In this document: one piece after another, positions 25,219 through 34,426 of the stretch | How the letters are laid out: each line of letters begins with the position of its first letter | Numbering within the stretch: position 1 is the stretch's first letter | Assembly (NCBI GenBank): GCA_913046335.1 | Contig: CAJWSU010000012.1 | Span: 1-42,519, forward strand | From: TMED109 sp002684605 | Lineage (GTDB): Bacteria; Pseudomonadota; Alphaproteobacteria; TMED109 | DNA: 42,519 bases | Direction of reading: 5' to 3' | The notes under the pieces: generated by a model | Seen by the model: only the letters and a program-made list of their open reading frames with translations | Databases searched by the model: none | Told to the model about the DNA's origin: nothing | Position numbers and translations under genes: made by a program

Positions 25219-26334
25219 TCATAAAGTTAATAATGCTTTCAAATCTTTATTTTTTATTTTATTTAACCATTCTTTATGAGTCATTTCGTATATGCGGGAT
25301 ACAGTTCTTCTAAATTCTTTATTACCATCTCCATCTCTATATATATCCTCGGGCTTAACGTCGGAAGATAATGCTAAACCTAACTGCTTGTCATATAGAA
25401 TATCTATAAAAGTTTGAAACCTTTTGGCTAAATTCCTATCTTCTGCTTTTAATTGAGGAATATGTGACAGTATTATCCAATCACATTTATTACAAAGCTG
25501 AATATAATCTAGAGAAGATAGGTTTGAACCACAAAGATGTTTAAAAGAAAACATTCCTACATTATTTGATATCTTATCTATATTTAATATCCTTCCCTTA
25601 AATTTTAAAATAGATTTAGTAATAGGCATATTATTTCTTAAAGTATTAAATAAATTTTCGGTATACTTTGTGTCATCAGGTATAAAATAAAAGTCTTGAA
25701 ACTCATGTTTACCATTCGCACTTTTTGATTTTATTCTATAATCTTTTCCATCCATGACCTCTTCTATTTTCATGAAATTTTCAATTAGCTCTATAAAAGG
25801 TAAAAAGCGTTCGCGCTGCAAACCATTCTTATATAATTCTGAAGGCGACGTATTAGATGTCAAAACAACTTTAATATTATTTTTGTAAACTATAGAATAC
25901 ATTCTCTCTAAAATCATTGCATCAGCAACATCTAAAACTTCAAACTCATCAATACATAATAAACTTATATTTTTAGTTAATTTATTAACTGCATATTTTA
26001 AAGGATTTTGATTTTTTAAAGACCTAGCTTCTCTCATATATTCATGCATATTTTGCATAAAATCATGTTGATGTATTCTCATACATCTTTTTTCTTGTAC
26101 TATTTTATAGAATATATCCATCAAGAAAGATTTGCCTCTTCCTACCTTTCCATAGATATACACACCCATATTTTTATTATCTGAAAATATATTTTTTAGA
26201 TTGAATGAAGAATTAACCTGAGAATATAAAAAATCTAATGCTTTAATGGTGCTCTTTTGTCCTGGGTCGTCAAATACTATACCTTCATCTACTAATTTAT
26301 AATATAATGTAGATATAGCATTTGAATCGCTCAA
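25219..26334 (-). CDS. zapE: Cell division protein ZapE (AFG1-like ATPase)
   Basis: An AFG1/ZapE-family ATPase; in E. coli the family acts on the Z ring during division, and in mitochondria on respiratory-chain protein turnover. The 371 residues show Walker A YIYGKVGRGKSFLMDIFY (P-loop 62-69), HQHDFMQNMH, Walker B LLCIDEFEVLDVADAMIL, and the TSNTSPSELYKNGLQRERFLPFI region. The start is a TTG at 26334, with AGGGG about 9 bases upstream; no ATG precedes the conserved core. In many alphaproteobacteria this gene directly precedes mdh; here the alcohol dehydrogenase is between them. Family call is certain; cellular role is by homology. Confidence 0.93.
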   Translation of the reverse strand: MSDSNAISTLYYKLVDEGIVFDDPGQKSTIKALDFLYSQVNSSFNLKNIFSDNKNMGVYIYGKVGRGKSFLMDIFYKIVQEKRCMRIHQHDFMQNMHEYMREARSLKNQNPLKYAVNKLTKNISLLCIDEFEVLDVADAMILERMYSIVYKNNIKVVLTSNTSPSELYKNGLQRERFLPFIELIENFMKIEEVMDGKDYRIKSKSANGKHEFQDFYFIPDDTKYTENLFNTLRNNMPITKSILKFKGRILNIDKISNNVGMFSFKHLCGSNLSSLDYIQLCNKCDWIILSHIPQLKAEDRNLAKRFQTFIDILYDKQLGLALSSDVKPEDIYRDGDGNKEFRRTVSRIYEMTHKEWLNKIKNKDLKALLTL

Positions 26335-26355
26335 AAAAATACCCCTAAATAGTCC

Positions 26356-27849
26356 TTACTTCATTACAGGCATGGAGAATAATGCTCCATCTTTAATACC
26401 TGAAGGCCATCTAGCAGAAACTGTTTTAACTTTAGTATAAAACCTAACTCCTTCCATACCATGAGCATTATTAGATCCAAATGAAGAATCTTTCCAACCT
26501 CCAAAACTATGATAGGCAACTGGAACTGGAATTGGAATATTAATTCCTACCATTCCTATATTTGCCTTAGAAGCAAAATCTCTAGCAGTATCTCCGTCTC
26601 TAGTAAATATAGAAACTCCATTTCCATATGGGTTAGATTTAACTAGATTAAGGGCTTCATCATAACTTGAAGCTCTAACCGTAGAAAGCACTGGCCCAAA
26701 TATCTCTTGATCGTATATAGACATGCCTGGCTTTACATTATCAAATAATGTACCACCCATAAAGTTACCTTTCTCGTAACCCTGAAGAGTTAGATTACGG
26801 CCATCAACAACAAGGTTTGCTCCATCTTTTTCTCCCTCATTGATCAAATTTGTTATTTTATCAAAAGATTCTTTAGTAACTATTGGTCCCATTTCAGCTT
26901 CTGGATCATCCCAAGGCCCTATTTTAAGGCCGCTCACCTTAGGTGCTAGCTTTTCAATTAATTTATCTCCAATATCTCCTACCGCAACTGCTACACTAAT
27001 AGCCATACATCTTTCTCCAGCAGAACCATAAGCTGCTCCCATTAATGCATCAACTGTTTGATCTAAATCAGCATCAGGCATTATAACCATATGATTTTTT
27101 GCTCCACCAAGTGCCTGAACTCTTTTACCTGACAAGGAACCACGTGAATATACATGCTGAGCGATTGGAGTAGAACCCACAAAAGATACGGCCGCTATAT
27201 CTGGATGATCTAAAATTGCATTAACTGCTTCTTTATCACCATTTACAACATTTAATACTCCTTTAGGTGCTCCCGCTTCTTCTAATAATTCTGCTAATCT
27301 CATAGGGCAAGAGGGATCTCTCTCACTCGGTTTCAATATGAAAGTATTGCCACAAGCAATTGCAATAGGGTACATCCACATCGGAACCATAGCAGGAAAA
27401 TTAAAAGGTGTTATTCCCGCTGCAATACCAACTGGCTGACGCATAGAAAAACTATCTACGCCAGTTCCTACCTGTTCCGTATATTCTCCTTTAAGAAGAT
27501 GAGGAATTCCACATGCAAATTCAACTACTTCTAAACCTCTTTGAACAGATCCTTTAGCATCGCTTAATACTTTTCCATGTTCTCTCCCAACCATATCCGC
27601 TAATTCATCTATATTTTCTTCTATTAATTGTTTATATTTAAACATGACTCTAGCTCTTTGTATTGGAGGAGTAGCGCTCCAACTTTCTAAAGCATTTTTT
27701 GCTGCAACAACTGCTTTATCAACTTGAGAAACAGATGCAAGAGCAACCTGACGCTCCACCTCTCCTGTAGCTGGATTAAATACATCTCCCAATCTCGAAT
27801 TCTCTTCAAAAGTTACTTCTCCATTTATTCTATGTCCAATAATTGTCAT
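26356..27849 (-). CDS. mmsA: Methylmalonate-semialdehyde dehydrogenase (CoA-acylating)
   Basis: Oxidises methylmalonate semialdehyde (valine breakdown) or malonate semialdehyde (inositol, beta-alanine routes) to propionyl-CoA or acetyl-CoA with NAD and CoA, releasing CO2. The 497 residues have the MmsA-specific N-terminus (INGEV ... DVFNPATGEV), the oxyanion Asn150 in GITPFNFPAMVPMWM, the cofactor-binding FVGSTPIAQHVY, and the catalytic Cys281 in GSAGERCMAISVAV, which lacks the general-base Glu typical of hydrolytic aldehyde dehydrogenases. Ends SARWPSGIKDGALFSMPVMK, a strong MmsA tail. No other valine genes are adjacent. A 98-base leader with a perfect 6-base inverted repeat lies upstream. 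Confidence 0.95.
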   Translation of the reverse strand: MTIIGHRINGEVTFEENSRLGDVFNPATGEVERQVALASVSQVDKAVVAAKNALESWSATPPIQRARVMFKYKQLIEENIDELADMVGREHGKVLSDAKGSVQRGLEVVEFACGIPHLLKGEYTEQVGTGVDSFSMRQPVGIAAGITPFNFPAMVPMWMYPIAIACGNTFILKPSERDPSCPMRLAELLEEAGAPKGVLNVVNGDKEAVNAILDHPDIAAVSFVGSTPIAQHVYSRGSLSGKRVQALGGAKNHMVIMPDADLDQTVDALMGAAYGSAGERCMAISVAVAVGDIGDKLIEKLAPKVSGLKIGPWDDPEAEMGPIVTKESFDKITNLINEGEKDGANLVVDGRNLTLQGYEKGNFMGGTLFDNVKPGMSIYDQEIFGPVLSTVRASSYDEALNLVKSNPYGNGVSIFTRDGDTARDFASKANIGMVGINIPIPVPVAYHSFGGWKDSSFGSNNAHGMEGVRFYTKVKTVSARWPSGIKDGALFSMPVMK

Positions 27850-27909
27850 ATTCTACTCCGCATTTATAGATTTTGATTTAATAAGCATATAAATTAGCAC
27901 GGCTATTGG

Positions 27910-27926
27910 TTGATGTATAGCATCAA
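27910..27926. repeat. Perfect 6-base inverted repeat upstream of mmsA
   Basis: TTGATG, five bases (TATAG), CATCAA: a perfect palindrome in the 98-base gap between the antiporter gene and mmsA, about 60 bases before the mmsA start. Neither strand has a run of T after it, so it is not a standard terminator. On the - strand the loop contains a TGCTATAC stretch resembling an extended -10 box. A regulator-binding site or a leader hairpin are possible; neither is shown. Confidence 0.45.
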
Positions 27927-27947
27927 AATTTAGCAGTATTATTATTA

Positions 27948-28883
27948 CTAACTTGTGAAAATAAACATAATCCATGTTAAATAGAACATAACAAATATTA
28001 AGCCATATATTCTGCTTAAAACAAGGCGATATTTATAAAATATTACTAGAACTATAGTAGATAATATAAAGGGTAATGCATCTGATATTATGAAAAGATT
28101 AAGGTTTGATTTTAGAGCCTCATTACCAGAAATTAATATAGTTACTCCACCAATTCCAAGTATGTTAAAAATATTAGAGCCAACAATATTTCCTATTGCT
28201 ATATTATTTTCTTTTTTTATTGCAGCTATAATAGAAGTAGCAACTTCGGGCAAAGAAGTGCCAAATGCTAAAACTCCTAGACCTATAATAGTCTCACGTA
28301 TTCCAAAATATCTAGCTAAATCTATAGACCCACTTATTAATAACTTAGCTCCTAAAGATACACCAATTAAACCTATAGAAAACAATATCAAAGATTTTGA
28401 TAATGATATATCTTGCTTATTATTTTCTTCATCCTTCTTCATATCACTAAATTTTATAATATAAAAAATATAAATAAAAAGACTTAATATCAATATTAAG
28501 CCAACCCACCAATATAGAAATGGCATATTAAGAAATAAAATTACTAAAATAATAGAGCTAGCTACTAATACTTTAATATCCATTTGAAAATTATTTTTTG
28601 GAGGAGAAATATTAACAATAATTGCTGTTATACCTAACGCTAAAAATACATTTGCAATATTTGAACCTAAAATATTACCAATGGCAGCACCAGGGTTCCC
28701 AGAATAACTTGCTATTCCTGATACAAATAACTCTGGAGCTGAAGTTCCAAATGCAACAAGTGTTCCAGATATGATATAAGGTGAAATTTTAAAGATATTT
28801 GATAGATTAACAGCACCTCTTACAAGGAAGTCACCAGAGGTTACTAAAATTATTAACCCTAAAATTATATAAAACCACATCAT
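27948..28883 (-). CDS. Calcium/sodium antiporter (CaCA superfamily, YrbG-like)
   Basis: A 311-residue inner-membrane cation exchanger with about ten hydrophobic segments. It has the internal duplication that defines the CaCA superfamily: the first alpha repeat contains LVAFGTSAPELFVSGIAS and GNILGSNIANVFLALG, the second LAFGTSLPEVATSIIAA and GNIVGSNIFNILGIGG. A charged cytoplasmic loop (SDMKKDEENNKQD) separates the halves. It lies 33 bases after sdhB and 98 bases before mmsA on the same strand. The family exchanges Ca2+ for Na+ or K+ (some members for H+); which ions are moved here cannot be told. In a marine cell a Na+-driven role is plausible. Confidence 0.93.
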   Translation of the reverse strand: MMWFYIILGLIILVTSGDFLVRGAVNLSNIFKISPYIISGTLVAFGTSAPELFVSGIASYSGNPGAAIGNILGSNIANVFLALGITAIIVNISPPKNNFQMDIKVLVASSIILVILFLNMPFLYWWVGLILILSLFIYIFYIIKFSDMKKDEENNKQDISLSKSLILFSIGLIGVSLGAKLLISGSIDLARYFGIRETIIGLGVLAFGTSLPEVATSIIAAIKKENNIAIGNIVGSNIFNILGIGGVTILISGNEALKSNLNLFIISDALPFILSTIVLVIFYKYRLVLSRIYGLIFVMFYLTWIMFIFTS

Positions 28884-28916
28884 TATAGACAGCCTTACTA
28901 TAAATAAATGTTTATG

Positions 28917-29696
28917 TTAAGCTCTTTCATAAATTGCTTTTTTAATTTTTGAAATGGCTTTAGCTGGGTTAAGGCCTTTCGGGCATGTTTTAGTACAATT
29001 CATAATAGTATGACATCTATATAATTTGAAAGAATCTTCTAAAGCATCTAAACGTTCATCCGTTGCTTCATCTCTTGTGTCTGCAATCCACCTATATGCT
29101 TGAAGTAAAGCTGCTGGGCCTAAATATTCATCTCCATTCCACCAATATGAAGGACAACTTGTAGAACAACAAAAACACAGTATACATTCATACGCTCCAT
29201 CTAATTCTTTTCTTTCTTCAGGGCTTTGTCTTCTTTCCAACCCATCTTCAGTTTCAGCTTCACTTTTAAGCCACGGCTCTACTGATGCATATTGTTTGTA
29301 AGCCACAGATAGGTCTGGAACCAAATCTTTTATAACCTCCATGTGAGGTAAAGGATAAATTTTAACTGCTCCTGAAACATCATTTATATTTTTTGTACAA
29401 GCTAAGGTATTAGTTCCATCTATATTCATAGAGCATGATCCACAAACACCTTCTCTACAAGAGCGTCGAAATGTAAGGCTTGGATCTACTTTATTTTTTA
29501 TATAAATTAAGGCATCTAAAACCATGGGACCACACTTATCTAAATCAATTTCAAAAGTATCTAATCTCGGATTTTCTTTTGTCTCAGGATCGTACCTATA
29601 TATTTTAAATATTTTCTTTCCTAAAACATCTTCCTCTAATGAAAAAAGGTTTCCTTTTGAAATTTTTGAGTTTTTTGGAAGGTTTAATTGAACCAT
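28917..29696 (-). CDS. sdhB: Succinate dehydrogenase iron-sulfur subunit
   Basis: Carries electrons from the SdhA flavin to quinone through three iron-sulfur clusters. All ligand groups are visible in the 259 residues: the 2Fe-2S set CREGVCGSC with a later Cys in NTLAC, the 4Fe-4S set CILCFCCSTSCP, and the 3Fe-4S/4Fe-4S set CHTIMNCTKTCPKGLNP. The SdhB start lies 1 base after the sdhA stop, so the subunits are made in step. It is last of sdhCDAB. Length and motifs are normal for alphaproteobacteria. Confidence 0.97.
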   Translation of the reverse strand: MVQLNLPKNSKISKGNLFSLEEDVLGKKIFKIYRYDPETKENPRLDTFEIDLDKCGPMVLDALIYIKNKVDPSLTFRRSCREGVCGSCSMNIDGTNTLACTKNINDVSGAVKIYPLPHMEVIKDLVPDLSVAYKQYASVEPWLKSEAETEDGLERRQSPEERKELDGAYECILCFCCSTSCPSYWWNGDEYLGPAALLQAYRWIADTRDEATDERLDALEDSFKLYRCHTIMNCTKTCPKGLNPAKAISKIKKAIYERA

Positions 29697-29697
29697 T

Positions 29698-31482
29698 TTA
29701 ATATACCCTAGCCTTAGGAGGAAAACTTTGCACGTCGTTTGTAAGAGAGTTTAAAGTAACTTTCCTACTTCCCAATTTAACTTCTCCATCTTTTTCCCAA
29801 GCTAAGCTATGAAACAGCCAATTTTCATCATCACGGTCGGGAAAATCTTCTCTTGCATGCGCACCTCTACTTTCTTTTCTATTTCTAGCGGATGCCATTG
29901 TTACTACTGCTTGCTCTAACAAGTTTTTTAGCTCTAAAGACTCTAATAAGTCCGTATTCCAAATCATAGATTTATCTGTCAGAGAAGTATTTTTAAATTC
30001 TTTCCATACATTATTAATTCTTTTCATACCTTCATCTAAAATTTCTCCTGTTCTAAATACAGCACAATTTTCTTGCATTGCTCTCTGCATTTCTAAACGA
30101 ATATCTGAGGTTTGGGCTTTACCTTTAGAGTATCTTACTTCATCTAATCTTTCTAAAGCTTCTTCACCTGTATTTTTAGAAGCAGGTTTTTGAGTTGCTC
30201 CAGGTATAAGTTTATCGCCCAAATGTATGCCTGTAGCCCTACCAAAAACTACTAAATCAAGTAAAGAGTTTGAACCTAAACGATTTGCACCATGCACAGA
30301 AACACATGCAGCCTCTCCAACTGCACATAAACCAGGAACAGTTTCTTGATTATCCCCTTTGCCAGTCAAAACCTCACCTGTATGTTTAGTGGGAATCCCT
30401 CCCATATTATAATGACAAGTGGGTAAAACAGGAATAGGTTCACTAGTTACATCAACACCTGCAAAAATCCTTGCTGTTTCTTTTATACCTGGCAACCTTT
30501 CATTAATTACGCTTGAATCCAAATGTTCTAAATGAAGAAAAATATGGTCAGCATCTTTTCCTACGCCTCTTCCTTCATGAATTTCAACAGTCATTGCTCT
30601 AGCCACTACATCTCTAGAAGCTAGATCCTTTGCATGAGGCGCATATCTTTCCATAAACCGTTCTCCTGAACTATTAGTCAGGTAACCACCTTCTCCTCTT
30701 GTGCCTTCAGTAATTAGACAGCCCGCACCATATATTCCAGTTGGGTGAAATTGAACAAACTCCATATCTTGAAGAGGCAGACCAGCTCTTAATGCCATAG
30801 CATTTCCATCACCCGTACACGTATGTGCAGATGTTGCTGAGAAATAAACCCTACCATAACCGCCTGTGGCTAAGACTACTGTTTGAGCCATAAATCTATG
30901 AATAGTACCGTCTTCTAAACACCATGCCATTACACCCACACAAACTCCATCTTCCATTATCAAGTCTAAAGCAAAATATTCTATAAAAAACTCTGCATTA
31001 TTTCTCAAAGCTTGCTGATATAAAGTATGTAATATTGCATGTCCTGTTCTATCAGCAGCCGAACATGTTCTATGCGCTTGAGGCCCATCTCCAAATTCTG
31101 TCGTCATTCCTCCAAAAGGTCTTTGATAAATTTTTCCCTCCTCTGTTCTAGAAAAAGGAACACCATATTTTTCTAACTCGATTACTGCTTGGCCTGCTTC
31201 TTTACACATATATTCAATTGCATCTTGGTCTCCTAACCAATCACTACCTTTAACTGTATCATACATATGCCAACGCCAATTATCTTCCCCCATATTACCT
31301 AGTGCTGCACTTATTCCACCTTGAGCGGCAACCGTATGTGAACGTGTTGGAAAAACTTTTGTAAGACAAGCTGTTTTTAAACCTTTTTCTGCAAGCCCTA
31401 ATGTAGCCCTTAATCCTGCTCCTCCTGCACCCACAACTACTACATCATATACGTGATCAATAATATTATAAGCTTTTGACAT
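29698..31482 (-). CDS. sdhA: Succinate dehydrogenase flavoprotein subunit
   Basis: Oxidises succinate to fumarate with covalently bound FAD; Complex II and TCA-cycle enzyme. The 594 residues contain the dinucleotide fold VVVGAGGAGLRATLGLAEKG, the FAD-attachment region FPTRSHTVAAQGG (His49), the active-site segment QRPFGGMTTEFGDG, HPTGIYGAGCLITEGTRGEG, and the Arg-containing REDFPDRDDENW near the C-terminus. sdhD ends 9 bases before its start and sdhB begins immediately after it. Nothing missing. Confidence 0.98.
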   Translation of the reverse strand: MSKAYNIIDHVYDVVVVGAGGAGLRATLGLAEKGLKTACLTKVFPTRSHTVAAQGGISAALGNMGEDNWRWHMYDTVKGSDWLGDQDAIEYMCKEAGQAVIELEKYGVPFSRTEEGKIYQRPFGGMTTEFGDGPQAHRTCSAADRTGHAILHTLYQQALRNNAEFFIEYFALDLIMEDGVCVGVMAWCLEDGTIHRFMAQTVVLATGGYGRVYFSATSAHTCTGDGNAMALRAGLPLQDMEFVQFHPTGIYGAGCLITEGTRGEGGYLTNSSGERFMERYAPHAKDLASRDVVARAMTVEIHEGRGVGKDADHIFLHLEHLDSSVINERLPGIKETARIFAGVDVTSEPIPVLPTCHYNMGGIPTKHTGEVLTGKGDNQETVPGLCAVGEAACVSVHGANRLGSNSLLDLVVFGRATGIHLGDKLIPGATQKPASKNTGEEALERLDEVRYSKGKAQTSDIRLEMQRAMQENCAVFRTGEILDEGMKRINNVWKEFKNTSLTDKSMIWNTDLLESLELKNLLEQAVVTMASARNRKESRGAHAREDFPDRDDENWLFHSLAWEKDGEVKLGSRKVTLNSLTNDVQSFPPKARVY

Positions 31483-31491
31483 TTTTGACTC

Positions 31492-31827
31492 CTAATTTAA
31501 AAAGGTTATTTTTAAAATTAAAAAAATAGAAAGTACTAGTAATAACCAACTAAGGCTCTTAATTGTAACAATCAACCTATTTCTCAGTAATTTATTTGAT
31601 ACATAGTCTTCTAATACAACTTGAATACCTAAACTCATATGTATAAAGCTCGAAATAAAAAAAATAGAAAGAAAAAGTGCATTAAATGGCAACTTAATCC
31701 AGCTTATTGTTTCTTGAAACGAATAATCATGGATACATAAAACTGATACTGCAAGCCATATTGCTAAAATTAAATTTATTATAGCTGAATACCTTTGAAA
31801 TTTCCAATGATTAACTATACCGCTCAT
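31492..31827 (-). CDS. sdhD: Succinate dehydrogenase membrane anchor subunit
   Basis: A 111-residue membrane protein with three hydrophobic segments (about 14-32, 48-70 and 88-109). The middle one contains SSFIHMSLGIQVVLEDYV, in which the His and the following ED-Y segment match the haem- and quinone-binding anchor of SdhD. The start overlaps the end of sdhC by 4 bases and the gene sits immediately before sdhA. Sequence identity to any one family member is low, as is usual for this subunit, so the call rests on the motif and the operon. Confidence 0.92.
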   Translation of the reverse strand: MSGIVNHWKFQRYSAIINLILAIWLAVSVLCIHDYSFQETISWIKLPFNALFLSIFFISSFIHMSLGIQVVLEDYVSNKLLRNRLIVTIKSLSWLLLVLSIFLILKITFLN

Positions 31828-32225
31828 ATTACTAATCCTAAGGAGATAATTCCTATAAATATACTAATAATAATGGTAACAGCGCACACTAATAATCCAG
31901 TCCATTTCGATACGGATAAAGATAAACCTAATCCATAATCCCAAAATAAATGCCTAATACCATTAAACATATGAAAAAATAATGCTACTAACCATCCCAT
32001 AAGAATTAATTCACCCAATAAAGAGTTAGAAAAATATTTCCACAGATCATAATAATTTTGCCCCATAGCTAGTAATAATATAAAAACAAACATAGCTAAT
32101 AAACCTAATGATAAAAATATTCCGGCCATTCTATGAGATATAGATAACACAGAAGTTATTTGAGGTTTATAAATTTGTAAATGTGGTGATAAAGGTCTTT
32201 TTTTATGAGATTTATTCAGACTCAT
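31824..32225 (-). CDS. sdhC: Succinate dehydrogenase cytochrome b556 subunit
   Basis: A 133-residue membrane subunit that helps bind haem b and ubiquinone. The family signature RPLSPHLQIYKPQITSVLSI is followed by SHRMAGIF, and the second membrane helix ends HMFNGIRHLFWDYG, holding the haem-ligand His. Three membrane segments are present. First gene of sdhCDAB. It begins 1 base after the asd stop, so asd and sdh are probably on one transcript. Confidence 0.95.
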   Translation of the reverse strand: MSLNKSHKKRPLSPHLQIYKPQITSVLSISHRMAGIFLSLGLLAMFVFILLLAMGQNYYDLWKYFSNSLLGELILMGWLVALFFHMFNGIRHLFWDYGLGLSLSVSKWTGLLVCAVTIIISIFIGIISLGLVI

Positions 32226-32226
32226 C

Positions 32227-33270
32227 TTATATATACTTCCTATCTATCAACTCTTCTGCAATTTGAACAGAATTTAAAGCAGCACCTTTTCTTAGGTTAT
32301 CTGATACTACCCACATATTAATACCACTTGGCACCGTATGATCTACCCTCAATCTAGAAACAAAAACTGAAAAATCAGATACACACTCTATAGGAGTAAT
32401 GAATGTTTCTGTCTCAATATCATCTACTAACGACACTCCAGAAGTATCTCCTAATATTTCTCTAATTTCATCTATATTTACATTATTTTCAAATTCAATA
32501 TTTACAGATTCCGCGTGCCCTATAAATACTGGAACTCTCACGCAAGTTGCACTTACCTCAATAGAGGCATCTAAAATTTTCTTAGTTTCATTAATCATTT
32601 TTAATTCTTCTTTTGTACTACCATCATCTATAAATTTATCTATCTGAGGTATCACATTAAAAGCTATTCTTTTAGAAAAATTTGAATCCCTATCAGTTCC
32701 TGACTCGTTAGTTCCTGAAGTTCCTGATTCATTAAAAAACATTTTTCTAGTCTGATCCCACAATTCATCCATGGCAGACTTTCCTGCACCAGAAACAGAC
32801 TGATAAGTAGAAACCACAATTCTTTTTATAATAGCTAAATCGTGTAAAGGCTTTAAAGGTACTAGCATCTGAATAGTAGAACAATTAGGGTTTGCTATAA
32901 TATTTTTATTTCTGTAACCCTCTAATGCCTCTGGGTTCACTTCCGGAATTATTAATGGCACATCAGGATCCATTCTAAAATGAGATGTATTATCAATAAC
33001 TATGCATCCTTTATCTGCTGCAATTGGAGCCCACTTTTCTGATACATCAGAGCCGGCAGAAAAAAGAGCAATATCGGCATTAGAAAAATCAAAATTTTCT
33101 ACATCCTCTACCTTTAGCACGTTATCGCCAAAGCTCACCTCTTTGCCTACTGACCTTTTAGAGGCTAATGCATATATATTTTCAATAGGAAAATTTCTTT
33201 CCGCTAAAATTGTAATTATCTCATGCCCCACGGCTCCAGAGGCTCCGAGTACAGCTACATTATATCCCAT
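32227..33270 (-). CDS. asd: Aspartate-semialdehyde dehydrogenase
   Basis: Makes aspartate semialdehyde from aspartyl phosphate, the branch point to lysine/diaminopimelate, threonine and methionine. The 347 residues show the NADP site VAVLGASGAVGHEIITILAE, the catalytic Cys130 in NPNCSTIQML, QSVSGAGKSAMDEL, and His252 in VRVPVFIGHAES. An unusual Ser/Gly/Thr-rich segment, NESGTSGTNESGT (residues 180-192), sits in a loop before the conserved RIAFNVIP and looks like a small internal duplication. It is placed between leuB and sdhC. dapF, serving the same pathway, is 7 kb away on the other strand. Confidence 0.96.
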   Translation of the reverse strand: MGYNVAVLGASGAVGHEIITILAERNFPIENIYALASKRSVGKEVSFGDNVLKVEDVENFDFSNADIALFSAGSDVSEKWAPIAADKGCIVIDNTSHFRMDPDVPLIIPEVNPEALEGYRNKNIIANPNCSTIQMLVPLKPLHDLAIIKRIVVSTYQSVSGAGKSAMDELWDQTRKMFFNESGTSGTNESGTDRDSNFSKRIAFNVIPQIDKFIDDGSTKEELKMINETKKILDASIEVSATCVRVPVFIGHAESVNIEFENNVNIDEIREILGDTSGVSLVDDIETETFITPIECVSDFSVFVSRLRVDHTVPSGINMWVVSDNLRKGAALNSVQIAEELIDRKYI

Positions 33271-33294
33271 TTAAAACTCCATTACTTAATAGCA

Positions 33295-34407
33295 TTATAC
33301 GGCTAATTGATCTAATCGGTTGCATATTTCAGCACCCATTTGTTCTGTAGAAATTAAAGTCTTACCTTGTTGCATAATATCTGCTGTTCTTAGACCATCT
33401 TCTAGAGCTTTAGTTACTGCTTTTTCTACTAAATCGGCATCATTATTTCTATCTAAAGAATATCTTAACATCATCGCAAAAGATAAGATCATAGCAATAG
33501 GATTAGCTTTTCCTTGGCCCGAAATATCTGGTGCACTTCCATGAACTGGCTCAAACAAAGATTTTCGAATACCATACTCATTAGCTTCTCCTAAAGAAGC
33601 TGAAGGAAGCATTCCTAGAGAACCAGTTAGCTGTGCTGAAATATCAGATAGCAAGTCTCCAAAAAGGTTAGTTGTTACTATAACATCAAATTGATGAGGA
33701 TCTCTTACAAGCTGCATTGCACAATTATCTGCAAACATATGCTCTAAAGAGATATTATTATATTTTTCATCATGTAGTTTTTGAATTTCTTCACGCCAAA
33801 GTAGGCCACTTTCCATAACATTTGATTTTTCTACTGAGTGAACTAATCCTCTTCTCTTTGCAGCTAATTCAAATGCAACATCTCCTGCTCTTCTAATTTC
33901 TTTAGTAGAATATACTTCAGTATTTACTCCTATTTTTGAACCATCTGCCAATTCTTCAATTCCTCTAGGTTCTCCAAAATATATTCCTCCTGTTAACTCC
34001 CTAAGAATCATAATATCTAAACCAGAGACTATTTCCTTCTTTAGACTTGATGCATCTGCTAGCGCATCAAATACAATCGCTGGTCTTAAATTTGCAAATA
34101 AACCTAATTCTTTTCTTAATCTCAATAATCCTCGCTCTGGCTTTTCAGAAAAAGGCAAGTTATCATAATTTGGTCCACCAACGGCACCAAATAAAACACC
34201 ATCTGAATGCAGTGCTTTTTCCATAACCTCCTCCGTTATAGGAGTTTTATGTTTATCATATGAAGCTCCTCCTACTAACCCTTCTTCTAAATCAAAACCT
34301 ACTTCTAGCCTTTTATCAAACCAATCAATTACTTTTTTAGTCTCTTTCATTACTTCAGGACCTATTCCATCTCCAGGAAGCATTAAAACTTTTCTATTAC
34401 TACTCAT
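33295..34407 (-). CDS. leuB: 3-isopropylmalate dehydrogenase
   Basis: NAD-dependent oxidative decarboxylation of 3-isopropylmalate, the third step of leucine synthesis. The 370 residues open with VLMLPGDGIGPEVMKETKKV and contain GAVGGPNYDNLPF, RPAIVFDAL, LRELTGGIYFGEPRG, the metal/substrate region MFADNCAMQLVRDPHQFD, TTNLFGDLLSDISAQLTGSL (partly cited) and the cofactor segment LFEPVHGSAPDISGQGKANP. Follows leuD by 19 bases. Usual length and complete. Confidence 0.97.
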   Translation of the reverse strand: MSSNRKVLMLPGDGIGPEVMKETKKVIDWFDKRLEVGFDLEEGLVGGASYDKHKTPITEEVMEKALHSDGVLFGAVGGPNYDNLPFSEKPERGLLRLRKELGLFANLRPAIVFDALADASSLKKEIVSGLDIMILRELTGGIYFGEPRGIEELADGSKIGVNTEVYSTKEIRRAGDVAFELAAKRRGLVHSVEKSNVMESGLLWREEIQKLHDEKYNNISLEHMFADNCAMQLVRDPHQFDVIVTTNLFGDLLSDISAQLTGSLGMLPSASLGEANEYGIRKSLFEPVHGSAPDISGQGKANPIAMILSFAMMLRYSLDRNNDADLVEKAVTKALEDGLRTADIMQQGKTLISTEQMGAEICNRLDQLAV

Positions 34408-34426
34408 AATGATTCACCTTAATATA

